Shown here: positions 1-7,516 of the stretch, in pieces
Position numbering within the stretch: position 1 is the stretch's first letter
Layout: each line of letters begins with the position of its first letter
IMG/VR virus record: IMGVR_UViG_3300047274_000210
Location: 1 to 64,000 of that record
DNA: 64,000 bases
Direction: 5' to 3' (one strand)
DNA from: a virus
The notes under the pieces: generated by a model
Databases searched by the model: none
What the model was told of the DNA's origin: nothing
Seen by the model: the letters and a program-made list of their open reading frames with translations, nothing else
Position numbers and translations under genes: made by a program

Positions 1-324
1 GTATTGAAACCAATCAACTGGTAATGCTTCTTCGTTGCTTAAATCATCTAATGCAATTATAAACCGATTAAAGGAAGATAGACATATAAACACTTCATCT
101 ATGTCGTTATATTTTTCAAACATGGCTTTGAGCCAATCGGTGTATAATCTATTTGAAGCTCCTGATAATGCATAAACTATCACAGGCTTATCATTGATTT
201 GACTGTAAATTTCGGCATAATTATTTTCCTGCCATTGACTGAAGCTGCCTACTCCTTTTTTATTAGGAGTAGACATATATCCCATGGTGTGACTGTCTCC
301 GATGAATAACGTTCTTTTTTTCAT
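1..324 (-). CDS. SGNH/GDSL-like hydrolase, N-terminal part (runs off left edge)
   Basis: About 108 N-terminal residues of a gene that continues beyond the window. The ATG at 324 shares one base with the TAA of the HIT gene upstream (TAATG), which fixes the start. Residues 6-15 read LFIGDSHTMG; a GDSH block right after a hydrophobic beta strand is the block I nucleophile motif of SGNH/GDSL esterases and related acyl-carbohydrate enzymes. A second glycine/asparagine turn (SGASNR, about residue 52) fits block II-III spacing. The catalytic Asp-His block would lie outside the window, so activity cannot be judged. Reported in the same minus-strand operon as a cupin, HIT protein and phosphoribosyltransferase. 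Confidence 0.6.
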   Translation of the reverse strand, partial: MKKRTLFIGDSHTMGYMSTPNKKGVGSFSQWQENNYAEIYSQINDKPVIVYALSGASNRLYTDWLKAMFEKYNDIDEVFICLSSFNRFIIALDDLSNEEALPVDWFQY

Positions 325-707
325 TACCATTTTCTATAATTGCCTTTTTCGGGTATAACATGTCTAACACCGCCTGTCGGATCTTGCATGTCTCCCTTCC
401 TTCTAGGTATCAAATGTACATGTGGCCATCCTACTGTTTGTCCTGCTGCTTCGCCTATATTAATACCTAGATTAAAGCCGTCCCACTCTTTGTTTTCGAC
501 CTTTTGAAGTCCGCATCTAACAGCATCTTCTATAGCATCCATTAGTACATGAACGGTATTATATTTAGGCACGAACAACAAGTGACCTTCTGTTACAGGA
601 TACTTGTCTTGGAATACCTTAACATGATAATCTTCTTCAACTAACTCAGTCCAGGGAGCCTTAGAATCGTCGATGTCGTTAGGCTGTTCTTGCATCACTT
701 TAATCAT
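324..707 (-). CDS. HIT-family nucleotide hydrolase/transferase
   Basis: 127 residues from the ATG at 707, which overlaps the TGA of the upstream phosphoribosyltransferase (ATGA); a longer reading with upstream starts is possible but less likely. Residues 88-102 carry GQTVGWPHVHLIPRR, the HIT signature. The first His of the canonical H-x-H-x-H triad is replaced by Trp, while the two following His (including the expected nucleophile) remain. HIT proteins hydrolyse or transfer AMP/NMP from nucleotide conjugates. Likely a cytoplasmic nucleotide-salvage or stress enzyme; the substrate cannot be told from sequence. Confidence 0.8.
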   Translation of the reverse strand: MIKVMQEQPNDIDDSKAPWTELVEEDYHVKVFQDKYPVTEGHLLFVPKYNTVHVLMDAIEDAVRCGLQKVENKEWDGFNLGINIGEAAGQTVGWPHVHLIPRRKGDMQDPTGGVRHVIPEKGNYRKW

Positions 708-1288
708 TTTGTCCACCAATCTTCCCATGGGAAATCTACCCAAACATCGTTTTCTGCCTTGTTGATTTCCTTGCCTACATAATCCATTTTAACAGCACAG
801 TCGCTGGCAAGATTATCAACTACGACAGCAAATTTTACATTATTGTTCCATACCTCTTCCCAGGAGTCGTCGTTGGGAAAACAAGAGGATCTCCAGTCGT
901 TCATGATCCAGTTAAATGTAGCACCGGTATCGTTGATATCGTCTACTATAAGAATCTCTTTATAAGTTCCTGCTTCTAAAAGATCGCTAGCGGCCTGTAA
1001 TACTCCTGCCACATCGTCTGCATCGTCAACAAATCGTTCTTTAGAATTTGGACCTAGAGCGTCTTCAGCCATCCAAAGATTGCTTTCACCTTCTGTGCCA
1101 TCTCTAAGACTGACATTAAGAGTCCACATAGGCACCTTTAAGTATTGACTAATCATGACAGCAGGAACCAACCCTCCTCGGGTGATTCCTACAATATAGT
1201 CGGGTCGCCAACCACTTAATACGACATCTCTACAAATTTTAGCTACGAGTCCAATTAGTTCATGCTGGTTTATTATGAGCTTGTTCAT
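704..1288 (-). CDS. phosphoribosyltransferase (type I PRTase fold)
   Basis: 194 residues. The PRPP-binding motif ILIVDDINDTGAT is at about residues 112-124, preceded by a YIVGITRGGLVPA strand-loop at 31-43 that is typical of hypoxanthine/xanthine-guanine and related phosphoribosyltransferases. Such enzymes couple a nucleobase to PRPP; here purine salvage is the most likely job, but the base-specificity hood is not diagnostic. The first 29 nt overlap the end of the cupin gene; the stop overlaps the HIT start (ATGA). The operon context suggests nucleotide recycling during infection. Confidence 0.85.
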   Translation of the reverse strand: MNKLIINQHELIGLVAKICRDVVLSGWRPDYIVGITRGGLVPAVMISQYLKVPMWTLNVSLRDGTEGESNLWMAEDALGPNSKERFVDDADDVAGVLQAASDLLEAGTYKEILIVDDINDTGATFNWIMNDWRSSCFPNDDSWEEVWNNNVKFAVVVDNLASDCAVKMDYVGKEINKAENDVWVDFPWEDWWTK

Positions 1289-1730
1289 ATCTCTCCTTTA
1301 GGTACTGCTCGTGTTGTACCCATTTATTATTGACAAGAAAACCCCACTCTCGTTTATGAGGGCCTGGCATAAACAATGTCCATGCTGTTACGCCAGGCTT
1401 AAGCTCAATACGATGATAAGAGCTAGGGCTACATATACGAAAATGGCCGGGTCCTCTCCATTTACGTATTTCACATGTTTTACGACCGTCTGTGTCAAAC
1501 TGCGGAATCCATTCATAATAACCACCTTTCAAGATCAATGTGGCATAGGGCCAAGGATGATCATGAACATCGTCCGGATCGCCTTTAAGAAACTTATGTA
1601 AGAATACATTGAAAGGAAAACGTTCTCTTTCTTTTAAAAAGAGATAATACCGTTCTAGATACGGTTCGTTGTGTACGCGATCATAGATGATACGCTTACG
1701 GCCTAGTCGTTCAAGCAGTTTCAACAACAT
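1260..1730 (-). CDS. cupin-fold protein
   Basis: 156 residues. The stretch DDVHDHPWPYATLILKGGYYE (about residues 53-73) has the His-x-His and Gly-rich turn of cupin motif 1, and YHRIELKPG near residue 106 looks like motif 2 with its metal His. Small one-domain cupins of this kind recur in T4-like phages without a known reaction. A strong AGAGGAGA ribosome binding site precedes the ATG at 1730, inside the 3' end of the glycosylase gene. Metal-dependent sugar- or amino-acid-modifying activity is possible but not shown. Confidence 0.7.
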   Translation of the reverse strand: MLLKLLERLGRKRIIYDRVHNEPYLERYYLFLKERERFPFNVFLHKFLKGDPDDVHDHPWPYATLILKGGYYEWIPQFDTDGRKTCEIRKWRGPGHFRICSPSSYHRIELKPGVTAWTLFMPGPHKREWGFLVNNKWVQHEQYLKERYEQAHNKPA

Positions 1731-2148
1731 TAAAAATCTCCTCTGCGAGGTATCGTTTTAGTTCTTTATCTGTAGGCTCAACGGTGTAGTTTTGTTTGAA
1801 AAAAATTTCATAACTATCTGAACCATATTTGCCAATGCCATATAACATTGTAGCATCATTTCCGTCCCAAGTCAAGAAATCTGCGGTCATTCTTTTCAGT
1901 CGTTTGAAACGAGTGTTATACATACCCAAAGGCCAAATAACTTCTTTGACTTCATCTTCTGTAGCCCACAGGAACTCACCGGGACCTGGCCAACGATCTA
2001 AGAACAAAGGCAGCACATATTTGACTGCTCTTCTCCCAGTTTGATTCAACATAATGACAGCCACCATGTGTTGCCAAGCCCACTCTCTTCTATCAGAAGC
2101 CGGCAACTGCTGTTGCACCATCAGTTGGTCTAGCAATGGTTTCGTCAT
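1711..2148 (-). CDS. MBD4-like HhH-GPD DNA glycosylase
   Basis: 145 residues from the ATG at 2148 (ATGA overlap with the upstream stop). The C-terminal half has LYGIGKYGSDSYEIF (helix-hairpin-helix) followed by VEPTDKELKRYL; this pairing, including the Asp of TDKEL as the expected catalytic residue, is the pattern of the vertebrate MBD4 glycosylase domain (GIGKYGNDSYRIF then a DH/DK helix). Family members remove thymine or uracil mispaired with G, often after deamination of modified cytosine. There is no Fe-S cluster Cys motif. In the phage it could repair deaminated bases in its own DNA or attack another genome. Confidence 0.75.
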   Translation of the reverse strand: MTKPLLDQLMVQQQLPASDRREWAWQHMVAVIMLNQTGRRAVKYVLPLFLDRWPGPGEFLWATEDEVKEVIWPLGMYNTRFKRLKRMTADFLTWDGNDATMLYGIGKYGSDSYEIFFKQNYTVEPTDKELKRYLAEEIFNVVETA

Positions 2149-2360
2149 GTTCGATTGCTTAACCAAGCGTCAACTTGTGCTTCTGCTTCTTCTTGTGTGA
2201 CAGCATAAGCGTAGATCCAATAACAATCGTCTCGGCCTTTGATATCAAACGGCACAGGTCCGTTAAATAGAATGCCATCTTCTAGCATGCGTTTTACTTC
2301 AAACTTCTTTAGATTCTTAGCACGATTGATTAGATCGTTGGCCATGTCAACGGAGTTCAT
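2145..2360 (-). CDS. conserved hypothetical protein (71 aa)
   Basis: Small soluble protein with a basic helical N-terminus (NDLINRAKNLKKFEVKRML) and an aromatic centre (DDCYWIYAYAV) followed by an acidic helix. AAGGAATAATCT before the ATG at 2358-2360 is a good ribosome binding site. No recognisable domain; it looks like one of the small conserved proteins of aquatic T4-like phages. Confidence 0.6.
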   Translation of the reverse strand: MNSVDMANDLINRAKNLKKFEVKRMLEDGILFNGPVPFDIKGRDDCYWIYAYAVTQEEAEAQVDAWLSNRT

Positions 2361-2363
2361 AGA

Positions 2364-2567
2364 TTATTCCTTGAAGTATGTGTTCATTACTTCTAGTTTG
2401 TCATGATATTCGGCGATCTGAGCAACTTCTTTTTCGATGGCATCCATAATGTCGCTGTGTTCGGCAATGGCTGTAGGATTGTTAAGAATAACCTCTACAT
2501 TGATACGATGCTTTTCGATGTGTGCTAGGTAATGCTGTTTTGACGCTTCGATTAATTGTTTTCTCAT
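2364..2567 (-). CDS. conserved hypothetical helical protein (67 aa)
   Basis: All-helical, charged protein with a His/Lys-rich N-terminus (MRKQLIEASKQHYLAHIEKH) and a predicted C-terminal coiled helix. ATGA overlap with the upstream acidic protein. I recognise the pattern as a small protein common in cyanophage-like T4 relatives, function unknown. Confidence 0.6.
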   Translation of the reverse strand: MRKQLIEASKQHYLAHIEKHRINVEVILNNPTAIAEHSDIMDAIEKEVAQIAEYHDKLEVMNTYFKE

Positions 2568-2980
2568 TGCTCTTCTCCTATGAATTCTTCACCTGTTTCT
2601 TGATTAGTTAGTTGGATAGGTCCGTATATCCAATGCTCGGTGTCGTTGTTAGACCAACCATCACCTTCCATACCTTCGTACCAGTCTTCATCCCAAAGTG
2701 CCTGGATACGCTCTCGTTCTTCTTCGGGCATATCGTCTGGAAATGTCCACTCGACCCAACAACCGTCGTTCATGTCCTCCATTTCCCAATCATAGTCTCC
2801 GAACAAAACTTCGTATCCTTCGGAATTGGTTAGATCGATGTCTGGCTTCTCATCGCTTTCGCAGGTCCAAGTACCCCAACGGAATCCTTCGTCTTTGGTT
2901 ACAGTGATGCCGTCCTTAGACCAAAATTGACGTTCTACAGCATTTTTCTTATGATAGTTTGTAATTTTCCAAATAGCCAT
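2564..2980 (-). CDS. acidic Trp-rich conserved hypothetical protein (138 aa)
   Basis: Begins MAIWKITNYHKKNAVE and contains about nine Trp and many Asp/Glu (for example GDYDWEMEDMNDGCWVEW). A Shine-Dalgarno-like CGAGGTAATC lies upstream of the ATG at 2980, directly after the folE stop. The same kind of W/D/E-rich protein recurs in aquatic T4-like phages; a DNA-mimic or host-factor-binding role is conceivable from the charge but is only speculation. Confidence 0.6.
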   Translation of the reverse strand: MAIWKITNYHKKNAVERQFWSKDGITVTKDEGFRWGTWTCESDEKPDIDLTNSEGYEVLFGDYDWEMEDMNDGCWVEWTFPDDMPEEERERIQALWDEDWYEGMEGDGWSNNDTEHWIYGPIQLTNQETGEEFIGEEQ

Positions 2981-2982
2981 GA

Positions 2983-3819
2983 TTACCTCGGAGCAAAGTC
3001 TTGCTGTAGTTTAATATTATCGAAGAATTCTTTCTTCGTTCCTGCATCATCTTTAAACGCACCTTTAAGCACAGTAGTCTGTGTCAGCGAACTATGCGCC
3101 ATAATGCCGCGATTCTCGCAGCAGCCATGAACCGCTTGAACATAAACACCTACGTCTGTGGCTCCTGTGGCCTTGGCGATCTCGCGAGCAATATCATTAG
3201 CAAGTTCCTCCTGGAGAGTTCCACGTCTTGCACACCACTGTGCGATACGGGTGTACTTACTGAGCCCAATGAGCTTGGAAGCCGCAATAATGCCAATATA
3301 GGCAACACCACTAACGGGCTGATGATGATGGCTACACATACTGCGAAGCTCACTGCGAACAACCAACATACCTTCGTAACGGTCCTCCGAATCATTCGGG
3401 AACGCTGTGCAATCTGGGGCTTCGTCATATCTACCACTCATTATTTCGTTAAAATACATTTTAGCCAATCGTCGAGCTGTGCCTTGACTATTGGGATCTG
3501 TTTCGCGGTCGATTAACAAACGATCTAACACGAGTTCAAATGCTTCTGTTGCTTCGTTGATTAGTCGTTCTTTATCGCCTTCCTGCAAGTAGTCACTGAT
3601 ATTATCTCCTGCCCAGAAACGTTTTTTATCACGTTTCATTTTAGTGCGAATAACATCTGCAAAGTATGCTTCTTGATATCCACCATCTCCGGCCATGGCA
3701 TCTAAGGCTGTTTCTTTTTTAATGTAGACTGGTTTGCCTAGGGGTTCGTATTCGTCTTTCACGAATGTTTTGTCGATGCCTGCGTTAAGAACAGGATCGG
3801 GTTTGAATTTTTCTGACAT
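2983..3819 (-). CDS. folE: GTP cyclohydrolase I
   Basis: 278 residues, about 55 longer than the E. coli enzyme because of an N-terminal extension. Converts GTP to 7,8-dihydroneopterin triphosphate, the entry step of folate, tetrahydrobiopterin and 7-deazaguanine (queuosine) synthesis. SMCSHHHQPVSG (about residues 160-171) and HGCCENRGI (about 231-239) supply the zinc ligands Cys-His-Cys; KLIGLSKYTRI and LQEELANDIA are the conserved core. Start ATG at 3819 follows GGAGAATAATCG. With the QueD-like gene at 55.6 kb and the DpdA-like gene at 7.5 kb it could feed a 7-deazaguanine pathway; with ThyX at 61.7 kb it could also supply folate. Confidence 0.93.
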   Translation of the reverse strand: MSEKFKPDPVLNAGIDKTFVKDEYEPLGKPVYIKKETALDAMAGDGGYQEAYFADVIRTKMKRDKKRFWAGDNISDYLQEGDKERLINEATEAFELVLDRLLIDRETDPNSQGTARRLAKMYFNEIMSGRYDEAPDCTAFPNDSEDRYEGMLVVRSELRSMCSHHHQPVSGVAYIGIIAASKLIGLSKYTRIAQWCARRGTLQEELANDIAREIAKATGATDVGVYVQAVHGCCENRGIMAHSSLTQTTVLKGAFKDDAGTKKEFFDNIKLQQDFAPR

Positions 3820-3854
3820 CGATTATTCTCCGAGTTATAGTCGTGGATGACATA

Positions 3855-4955
3855 TTATTTTAACATTTCTAGTAGATTATCGCAACTAAAGAAATTCTTA
3901 GCTAATATATCTACCTGTTTATTTAGGCTTGGCAAGAATTTTTCATAATTTTCCATATACTGGATAATTTTATAGCAAATATCTTTTCTATATACAGTAT
4001 AAGATTCAAATGATTCGGTCCATTCGCTGGGATAAGTGAATGTATCAAGAGCCATTTCTGAATAGCTGAGTCTGTCGGGAATCATCGGAATAGCATCGAC
4101 TAAGGCACCTTCGTACCAACTAATACCCAGTGTTTCTTGTAGGTTGGCACTAAACACAAGTTTTGCTTCACCTAACATATTATGGTATTCATTTTTAGTT
4201 AGTGGATATTCTTGACAGACCTTGAATTCATATTGTGGTAAGTGTTCTTTGAGATCCAAGAAGATATCTAGTTGTTTCTCTGGAGCAAGACGATGAGGAA
4301 AGAGTATGAGATTCTTCTTTGGCATGTTCTTATACATGGCCAAAGTGTCTGGCATATATTCCATCGGCCATCCACTCCTAATGATATTAGGCCATTGTCC
4401 GTCTAAGATTTCTTCCATATCTTCGTACAGCCAAGGATTCTCTGTAGGAAAATCGTTTAATAGATTTTCAACAAACATCCTAATATGGAATTTAGTAGCA
4501 AAGTAGTTATGATCAAATGCTGCAAAAAAACTTTTCTCTGCATGTCTGACCCAAGGCTTATTACCAACAAGGCGACCTAAGAAGTCCTGTGGATCATAGC
4601 TGCCAGCATGCCATAATCCATGAGTAACAACAGGAATACCTAGTAGCTCACTCATATACTTTAGATTTATGATACCAGGGTGCCAAGCATCAGTAAAGAT
4701 AAAGTGATCACCAGGAGCCACTGATCCGGAGCAAAACAACCGGCCCATTTGCTCAACTTGGCTAGACTTATATATATTGGTGCCGCCAAAATTAAGAAAA
4801 GCGCCAGGAGTGGTTGCACTAGGAATATCCGTAGGGCCAGATATAACTTGAACATTGTGACCTCTCTTTCGTAAAAGGTCAGGCAAGTGGGTTTTCCACT
4901 GGCCTGTATACCTTGTCTCAACGGCCTCTAGATCAACGAGAAAAATTTTGGCCAT
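3855..4955 (-). CDS. GT-B fold glycosyltransferase (family 4-like)
   Basis: 366 residues. N-terminal Rossmann half (MAKIFLVDLEAVETRY..HLPDLLRKRGH) and C-terminal nucleotide-sugar domain with ILFPHRLAPEKQLDIF (about 217-232) and AKLVFSANLQETLGISWYEG (about 269-288), the E-x7-E type motif of GT4 enzymes. Expected to move a sugar from a nucleotide sugar to DNA, a host glycan or a protein; the acceptor is not readable. A GGAAGACGTA ribosome binding site precedes the ATG. Placed between folE and small unknown proteins; a DNA-glucosylating role as in T4 is possible but unproven. Confidence 0.8.
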   Translation of the reverse strand: MAKIFLVDLEAVETRYTGQWKTHLPDLLRKRGHNVQVISGPTDIPSATTPGAFLNFGGTNIYKSSQVEQMGRLFCSGSVAPGDHFIFTDAWHPGIINLKYMSELLGIPVVTHGLWHAGSYDPQDFLGRLVGNKPWVRHAEKSFFAAFDHNYFATKFHIRMFVENLLNDFPTENPWLYEDMEEILDGQWPNIIRSGWPMEYMPDTLAMYKNMPKKNLILFPHRLAPEKQLDIFLDLKEHLPQYEFKVCQEYPLTKNEYHNMLGEAKLVFSANLQETLGISWYEGALVDAIPMIPDRLSYSEMALDTFTYPSEWTESFESYTVYRKDICYKIIQYMENYEKFLPSLNKQVDILAKNFFSCDNLLEMLK

Positions 4956-5187
4956 TACGTCTTCCGTTGTTATCCCAACGTGGTTTATTACCTTGGTAAG
5001 GTCTTCTTGGTCGCTTACTGTTTAGGTAAGCCTGATAGTTAGCAGAATCCTTACGATAAAGATCTGCGGGGTTGAACTCACAGAGTTCGAATCGACAGTA
5101 GTCGAGATAGGCTTCTAGATCATCCCAAACTTTTACAACGTCCGGGCGGTTTTCAAAATAGGAATAATCCCTGTAATTACGAGCCAT
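4933..5187 (-). CDS. conserved hypothetical protein (84 aa)
   Basis: I start it at the ATG at 5187 (MARNYRDYSYFENRPDVV) because AAGGAAAG sits just upstream; a longer frame to 5298 lies inside the next gene. Acidic/aromatic N-terminal half, basic Arg/Asn-rich tail (RRPYQGNKPRWDNNGRRNG), suggesting nucleic-acid contact. Conserved type in aquatic T4-like phages, function unknown. Overlaps the glycosyltransferase start by 23 nt. Confidence 0.65.
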   Translation of the reverse strand: MARNYRDYSYFENRPDVVKVWDDLEAYLDYCRFELCEFNPADLYRKDSANYQAYLNSKRPRRPYQGNKPRWDNNGRRNGQNFSR

Positions 5188-5200
5188 TATAGCTTTCCTT

Positions 5201-5596
5201 TTAGTACTTGATGAAACTACCATTTTCTCCGTCTTCGGAGACCTCAATCCAGATTTCACGATCTGGATACTTTGTGTGAATCTGAGCATATAAGTCATCG
5301 CTCATCATCTCACAACTCTTATAGTCTAGCGACAATACACCTTCGTTGCTAGAATACAATTTTTCCAACCATCGTTTGAATTGTATAAATTCCACATCTC
5401 GGTCATTGTGGGTGACACTAAGCCATACCCTAAAATGAAAAATATGGCGATGGGGATTAGCCAAAAACGATACATCATACTCATCTCCTGTTGCTAGATT
5501 AGGATCTGTTGCGGCTGCGGGATATTTGTGAATACCTTCTTTACGAAAGGTAACCCAAATCATTTTGTTTGGACGAACATCTTGTCGAACAATCAC
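5201..5596 (-). CDS. conserved hypothetical protein (131 aa), GTG start
   Basis: The GTG at 5596 overlaps the upstream TGA (GTGA) and is preceded by GAAGGAATGTTAAA, so it is preferred over the ATG at 5563. Core motifs NPHRHIFHFRVWLSV and IWIEVSEDGENG are typical of a protein repeatedly found beside folE in T4-like aquatic phages. The double His stretch might bind metal. Function not known. Confidence 0.65.
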   Translation of the reverse strand: MIVRQDVRPNKMIWVTFRKEGIHKYPAAATDPNLATGDEYDVSFLANPHRHIFHFRVWLSVTHNDRDVEFIQFKRWLEKLYSSNEGVLSLDYKSCEMMSDDLYAQIHTKYPDREIWIEVSEDGENGSFIKY

Positions 5597-5796
5597 TTTA
5601 ACATTCCTTCACACAAAGACCGAACTTCATTATCGTCCATGAAGAAACTATACACAGAACTTTGTGTAATTTCTCCTTTGTCATCGATGCTTTCGTTGAT
5701 GAATTCAATACTGTTTAGATCAGAAGGGCTAAGACACTTCCAACTTTTTACACGAAGTCTAAAACCTGCATTTTCTTTGACTGTAAATTCTTTCAT
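5593..5796 (-). CDS. conserved hypothetical protein (67 aa)
   Basis: Short acidic protein (KSWKCLSPSDLNSIEFINES) with ATGA overlap with the preceding gene, so likely translationally coupled. No recognisable domain. Confidence 0.6.
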   Translation of the reverse strand: MKEFTVKENAGFRLRVKSWKCLSPSDLNSIEFINESIDDKGEITQSSVYSFFMDDNEVRSLCEGMLK

Positions 5797-6146
5797 CTTT
5801 TTAGTGCCTCCATCATGACGATCTTGCCTAGCGCATCGCCCAGATCTTGATCTTCGGTGATAACATGTATACTATTCATATTTTCGTCCTTTCGACGATC
5901 ATAGCTACGAGTTTCTACAACATAACCTCCGCTTGCTCGATAGATCTGCATACGCATGCCTTCGCTAGAAAGTCTGTCTGTTTCTACAAGCTGAGGGACA
6001 TCTTGTTCGTAATCGTCATTGTTTAACCAATTACGAATACGTTGTTTGAATGTAAGTTTCACTTTTTGTTTCCTAATTTTGCGAGCGGGCCTAATAGCAG
6101 ATACTTTGGCTTGACCGCCTGCCGATGTTAATCCATAACCACTCAT
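5793..6146 (-). CDS. conserved hypothetical protein (117 aa)
   Basis: Basic N-terminal third (RPARKIRKQKVKLTFKQRIRNW) followed by a mixed alpha/beta domain ending in a helix (DLGDALGKIVMMEALKR). ATGA overlap with the upstream gene. Family not recognised beyond being a T4-like phage small protein. Confidence 0.6.
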   Translation of the reverse strand: MSGYGLTSAGGQAKVSAIRPARKIRKQKVKLTFKQRIRNWLNNDDYEQDVPQLVETDRLSSEGMRMQIYRASGGYVVETRSYDRRKDENMNSIHVITEDQDLGDALGKIVMMEALKR

Positions 6147-6700
6147 TTGATTATCTCATCCTTGCCATATTGATCCCAGTCGGTAAAACGATCTCTACCA
6201 ATGAGGTCCTGTAGGTTATGGCACCAAACCCCAGGATTAGTTGCTGCAAAATCCTTGTCGTCGATCTTAAGTGTAGCATTATATCCAAGTTGATTAATAT
6301 AAGGTAATTTTACACTAATCTGCGGAATAAATCTACGCTTTTCGGTAAGACCGCTCTCTAGCAATCCTTCCGTTTCGCGAACATCAAAGTCTAAGGTACA
6401 CCAGAGATCGTATTCGCTGTCCAGGCAAACATAGATCATATTTTCCCAAGGACGCCAAGTCTCAACATCATTTACCCCATTAGTTTTAAAACTTTGATTA
6501 GCACCAAAGTAGATATGTGTAATGTGCTTAGATTGATCGATATAAGACCTAGATTCTCTTACGATATCTAAGATCGTATACGGATCATGGACTCCTACTA
6601 CAAATAGAGTTTTCATTCCGTAAGCAGGAGTTTGCTCAATCTCTATACCTGTGAAGAAGGTAATAGATTCAGAAACACCAGATGCATAATTTCTTTTCAT
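6143..6700 (-). CDS. conserved hypothetical protein (185 aa)
   Basis: Starts MKRNYASGVSESITFFTG and has a Rossmann-like beginning (TLFVVGVHDPYTILDIV) and conserved blocks HIYFGANQSF, TWRPWENMI and NPGVWCHNL. It lies between folE and the DpdA-like gene. I checked for a radical-SAM CxxxCxxC motif (QueE) and for SGGxDS (QueC) and found neither. Function unknown. Confidence 0.6.
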   Translation of the reverse strand: MKRNYASGVSESITFFTGIEIEQTPAYGMKTLFVVGVHDPYTILDIVRESRSYIDQSKHITHIYFGANQSFKTNGVNDVETWRPWENMIYVCLDSEYDLWCTLDFDVRETEGLLESGLTEKRRFIPQISVKLPYINQLGYNATLKIDDKDFAATNPGVWCHNLQDLIGRDRFTDWDQYGKDEIIK

Positions 6701-6703
6701 TGA

Positions 6704-7111
6704 TTAGACTTTTTCAGTTTGATTGCTTTTTAGTGCTTCATGTTCGGCGATATGAAAATCGCAGAGAGTTTTAATCCAACCGCCCGAAGTTCGATGACCG
6801 GGCGCACCACACTCTTCACACATACCAGAACTTAGACTTTCAGCAAGCCAAACTGCACCACCTACGAATTCGTCACCGCCCTGATAGTAAAAACGTAGAC
6901 TACCGAACTTTTCTTTGATTTGTTCTATAACTACTTGAGGACATTTGTCTTTGCTTTGATCGATGTGACTTTGAATAACTCCGCAAAGAGTTTCTAACAT
7001 AGGCCACCACCCGGGACCGCAGGCAAAGCCGCCGTATTTGCCTTCGAACATTTTTGGAAAACGTTCGTGAATGCGGTTTTGAAATTCGTCGTATTGTTGT
7101 TCTGTGTACAT
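6704..7111 (-). CDS. small protein with C-terminal zinc ribbon
   Basis: 135 residues from the ATG at 7111 (a TTG nine bases upstream is possible). The C-terminus has MCEECGAPGHRTSGGWIKTL followed by CDFH, a CxxC...CxxH zinc-binding site; the centre has EKFGSLRFYYQGGDEF, a block seen in a broad family of phage and bacterial proteins of unknown function. It starts two bases after the previous stop. Confidence 0.6.
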   Translation of the reverse strand: MYTEQQYDEFQNRIHERFPKMFEGKYGGFACGPGWWPMLETLCGVIQSHIDQSKDKCPQVVIEQIKEKFGSLRFYYQGGDEFVGGAVWLAESLSSGMCEECGAPGHRTSGGWIKTLCDFHIAEHEALKSNQTEKV

Positions 7112-7113
7112 GA

Positions 7114-7323
7114 TTACCAACTTTCTATGCCTGTGACTTCAACTATAAAAGATCCGTTTACTCCGTTGGTCTTGTGACCAAACGTCATAGTTGTGATCGA
7201 ACCAATTCCGCTAGACGTGTCTTGTTTTATTTCGAAGTGTTCGACATCTGGGAATTGATCTAAGATGCCTTGTATTTTTTCTATGTCTTGCCTATTCAAA
7301 AACATATTATCTTTCGTCGTCAT
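7114..7323 (-). CDS. hypothetical protein (69 aa)
   Basis: Short protein with a predicted N-terminal helix and a beta-rich C-terminus (IGSITTMTFGHKTNG). Start overlaps the end of the DUF465-like gene. No family recognised. Confidence 0.5.
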   Translation of the reverse strand: MTTKDNMFLNRQDIEKIQGILDQFPDVEHFEIKQDTSSGIGSITTMTFGHKTNGVNGSFIVEVTGIESW

Positions 7324-7516
7324 AGTCTACAGTTTCGTGATCGTGTTCCCATTGCAGTCTAGTAAGTCTAGCAATTTCGTCCTTAAAAAGCAACCTCTGT
7401 TTCTTCAATTCCTCAAGTTTGAGGTCTTCATACAATCCATTTTGTAACAATGTTTCGATTTGTTTATCGAGTAGTCTATGAGATTCTTGCAGATGTTTAA
7501 TTCTATTCTCATACAT
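7307..7516 (-). CDS. DUF465/YdcH-like small coiled-coil protein
   Basis: 69 residues from the ATG at 7516 (MYENRIKHLQESHRLLDKQI). The pattern HRLLDKQIETL..LKLEELKKQRLLFKDEI is that of the DUF465 family (Pfam YdcH), short antiparallel helical hairpins of unknown role, common in proteobacteria and also in phages. Its first 8 nt overlap the end of the transglycosylase gene. Confidence 0.65.
   Translation of the reverse strand: MYENRIKHLQESHRLLDKQIETLLQNGLYEDLKLEELKKQRLLFKDEIARLTRLQWEHDHETVDYDDER

Noticed and set aside
3094-3516. 140-codon plus-strand frame opposite folE
   Set aside because: folE is unambiguous on the other strand; this frame has no recognisable motif or start signal.
6143-6700. 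Possible QueE or QueC
   Set aside because: No CxxxCxxC radical-SAM motif and no SGGxDS motif here or elsewhere in the window, so those steps of the preQ0 pathway are not present in it.
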